This document shows positions 6,940 to 7,728 of a stretch of 7,728 nucleotides of DNA, in pieces. A model generated the notes under the pieces. That model saw only the letters and a list, made by a program, of their open reading frames with translations, searched no databases and was not told the origin of the DNA. The DNA comes from Lachnospiraceae bacterium UBA6998 (GTDB lineage Bacteria > Bacillota > Clostridia > Lachnospirales > Lachnospiraceae): assembly GCA_002448395.1 (NCBI GenBank), contig DJXS01000056.1, positions 1 through 7,728 of the forward strand. The letters run 5' to 3'. Positions within the stretch are counted from its first letter, which is position 1. Every line of letters starts with the position of its first letter. Made by a program: the position numbers and the translations under genes.

Positions 6940-7296
6940 AAGCTCAGAAGATTGATTCTATGCATTCAGGCTTGCAGATCATTATAGATCTGCAAGCCTG
7001 AAATTCTGTTTATGAGCGCTTGAGCTTATGGTTTCATGATGATTGTAAGCCTGAAATCTAACGCCGGGGAATTAGGGATTACAGTTTCCGGAGCATCATA
7101 AGCCTGGGAAACGAAATGTTAGCATTAGAGCTTACATTTTGAGCACTTTGATAAGCTTGAATCGCAGATCCATACTGCTAAGGCTTACAAAACACAGCAA
7201 TAGATAAGCCTGAATCATTCGTTTGTTGCAGATAAGCTTATAAATCGCGTAAAAGCATAAGCTTGAAGGACGATTTAATCCATTCAGGCTTATCAT
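6940..7296. repeat. 53-bp-period array of alternating inverted motifs
   Basis: A short motif with consensus RTAAGCYTGAA recurs in both orientations with strict spacing. Direct copies have their AAGC core at 6994, 7047, 7100, 7153, 7206 and 7259, exactly 53 bp apart each time, with a weak copy at 6940. Inverted copies have GCTT at 6970, 7024, 7130, 7183, 7236 and 7288, plus a degenerate GATTACA at 7077, again 53 bp apart within one base. An inverted copy therefore precedes each direct copy by 23-24 bp and follows the previous one by about 30 bp. Sequence between motifs is mostly unique. The array lies between the CvpA-like gene and two strong promoters and has no convincing ORF. Possible roles are a helically phased protein-binding array, a chain of RNA hairpins, or a decayed tandem repeat. 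I do not recognise it as a described family. Confidence 0.85.
6965..7002. repeat. Perfect 16-bp inverted repeat, first full array unit
   Basis: TTCAGGCTTGCAGATC (6965-6980) and its exact complement (6987-7002) flank a 6-nt centre, ATTATA. It is the first full inverted-direct pair of the 53-bp array and by far the longest dyad in it. As RNA it would make a very stable hairpin 47 nt after the operon's last stop. The following AATTCTGTTT is only weakly T-rich, so it could act as a poor terminator or a 3' stabiliser. Confidence 0.85.
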
Positions 7297-7373
7297 ATAA
7301 TAGGCATGAACGATCAAGAAAATGTAGTAAGATTCTCGCTCCAAAAATCGTCGCAAAAAAGTCAAAATAGTGA

Positions 7374-7402
7374 TTGCAAATGTATAACAGTAGTGTTATT
7401 AT
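7374..7402 (+). promoter_or_regulatory. Upstream tandem promoter P1
   Basis: A -35 box TTGCAA (7374-7379) and a -10 box TATTAT (7397-7402) are 17 bp apart. A-rich sequence upstream (7342-7369, including TCGCAAAAAA) could serve as an UP element. Transcription should begin near 7409, with GCTGATGAAA (7413-7422) in the initial transcribed region; the same 10-mer follows P2. There is no gene between P1 and P2, so both drive whatever lies beyond the window. Confidence 0.7.
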
Positions 7403-7490
7403 TAAATACGCCGCTGATGAAAGCGAAACAAAATTAACACAATCGTAAAGATGAGTTAAAAAATAATCGCAAATCTTTTTAAAAAAGACG

Positions 7491-7519
7491 TTGACAAACT
7501 TCTGGATCTGAGATATGAT
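7491..7519 (+). promoter_or_regulatory. Strong downstream tandem promoter P2
   Basis: A perfect -35 box TTGACA (7491-7496) and a near-perfect -10 box TATGAT (7514-7519) are 17 bp apart, with A/T-rich tracts (7456-7487) just upstream. Expected start is near 7526, followed by GCTGATGAAA (7529-7538). Two strong promoters in tandem about 117 bp apart resemble the P1-P2 layout of Firmicutes rRNA operons; the downstream gene itself is not visible. Confidence 0.88.
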
Positions 7520-7549
7520 ATCAGAGTTGCTGATGAAACAGAAGCGACA

Positions 7550-7575
7550 CGGACAGCCTGCCAGACAGGCGTCCG
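7550..7575 (+). other. Leader hairpin with single bulged A
   Basis: CGGAC (7550-7554) pairs with GTCCG (7571-7575) and GCCTG (7556-7560) with CAGGC (7566-7570), leaving bulged A7555 and a 5-nt loop CCAGA. The 10-bp stem starts about 24 nt into the P2 transcript and is followed by AAATACC rather than Ts. Confidence 0.65.
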
Positions 7576-7682
7576 AAATACCAATACAATCGAATATATG
7601 ACAACTTAACAGAAATGCAACCCTGAATATATTCCTAAAAGAAGACCGGGACAGATCGTTTAAGAACGGCCTTCAAAAAAGA

Positions 7683-7701
7683 TTAACTGCACAGCAGTTA
7701 A
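7683..7701 (+). other. Perfect 8-bp hairpin near the window end
   Basis: TTAACTGC (7683-7690) and GCAGTTAA (7694-7701) flank a 3-nt loop, ACA. The following CTTTAGAATAA has no T-run, so it is an RNA structure or a protein-binding dyad rather than a terminator. Confidence 0.6.
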
Positions 7702-7728
7702 CTTTAGAATAATTCAGAACGAACCAAA

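Larger units (their letters stand above)
7526..7728 (+). other. Long structured leader running off the window
   Basis: About 200 nt downstream of P2 hold no ribosome site followed by a plausible ORF, and no start of 16S rRNA or tRNA is seen. The stretch contains two clear hairpins (7550-7575 and 7683-7701) and a weaker one, AAGACCG with CGGCCTT (from about 7642 to 7673) with one mismatch. Neither strong hairpin has a T-run, so neither is a terminator. A stable-RNA operon leader is the best guess. I found no clear boxA antitermination element. Confidence 0.4.

Noticed and set aside
6940..7296. CRISPR array
   Set aside because: The conserved part is only about 11 bp, alternates in orientation and varies in sequence. 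CRISPR repeats are longer and near-identical in one orientation, and no cas genes are present.
7132..7365. Minus-strand ORF of 77 codons over the repeat array
   Set aside because: It has no visible ribosome site, lies across the motif array, and the product shows no recognisable domain. It is best explained as a chance opening in AT-rich repeats.

Overview
The window looks like the chromosome of a Gram-positive Clostridia member, most probably Lachnospiraceae. The reasons are AGGAGG-type ribosome sites, the order dnaX-ybaB-recR, a clostridial-type phosphofructokinase with PKTIDND and GGNGS active-site motifs, and a DUF5711-like membrane protein next to a short CvpA-like protein. Family-level placement comes from remembered protein features, not from a search. 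All recognisable genes lie on the + strand. The genes look moderately GC-rich and the last 800 bases AT-rich.

Layout. Positions 1-62 hold the 3' end of a tRNA (probably tRNA-Ser) and its terminator. A near-consensus promoter (85-113) and a leader of about 140 nt precede pfkA (256-1332), which ends at a terminator near 1382-1420. A tightly packed six-gene cluster follows: dnaX (1482-3149), ybaB/ebfC (3153-3476), recR (3480-4079), galM (4108-5151), a DUF5711-like anchored protein (5163-6515) and a CvpA-like membrane protein (6528-6917). Gaps are 3, 3, 28, 11 and 12 nt, with no internal terminator seen, so one operon is likely.

How the genes relate. PfkA and GalM are sugar-metabolism enzymes. 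DnaX is the clamp-loader subunit of the replicative polymerase, YbaB a nucleoid-associated protein, and RecR a recombinational repair factor. The DUF5711-like and CvpA-like proteins are membrane proteins of unknown role whose adjacency suggests a shared envelope function.

Positions 6918-7728 contain no convincing protein gene but are highly structured. From about 6940 to 7296 there is a regular array of a roughly 11-bp motif (RTAAGCYTGAA), with direct copies exactly 53 bp apart and inverted copies interleaved at the same period. I do not recognise it as a described element, and it is the most interesting signal here. After it come two strong tandem promoters about 117 bp apart that share flanking sequence, then a leader of about 200 nt with stable hairpins that runs off the window. 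This arrangement resembles the front of a stable-RNA (possibly rRNA) operon, but the transcribed gene is not in view.
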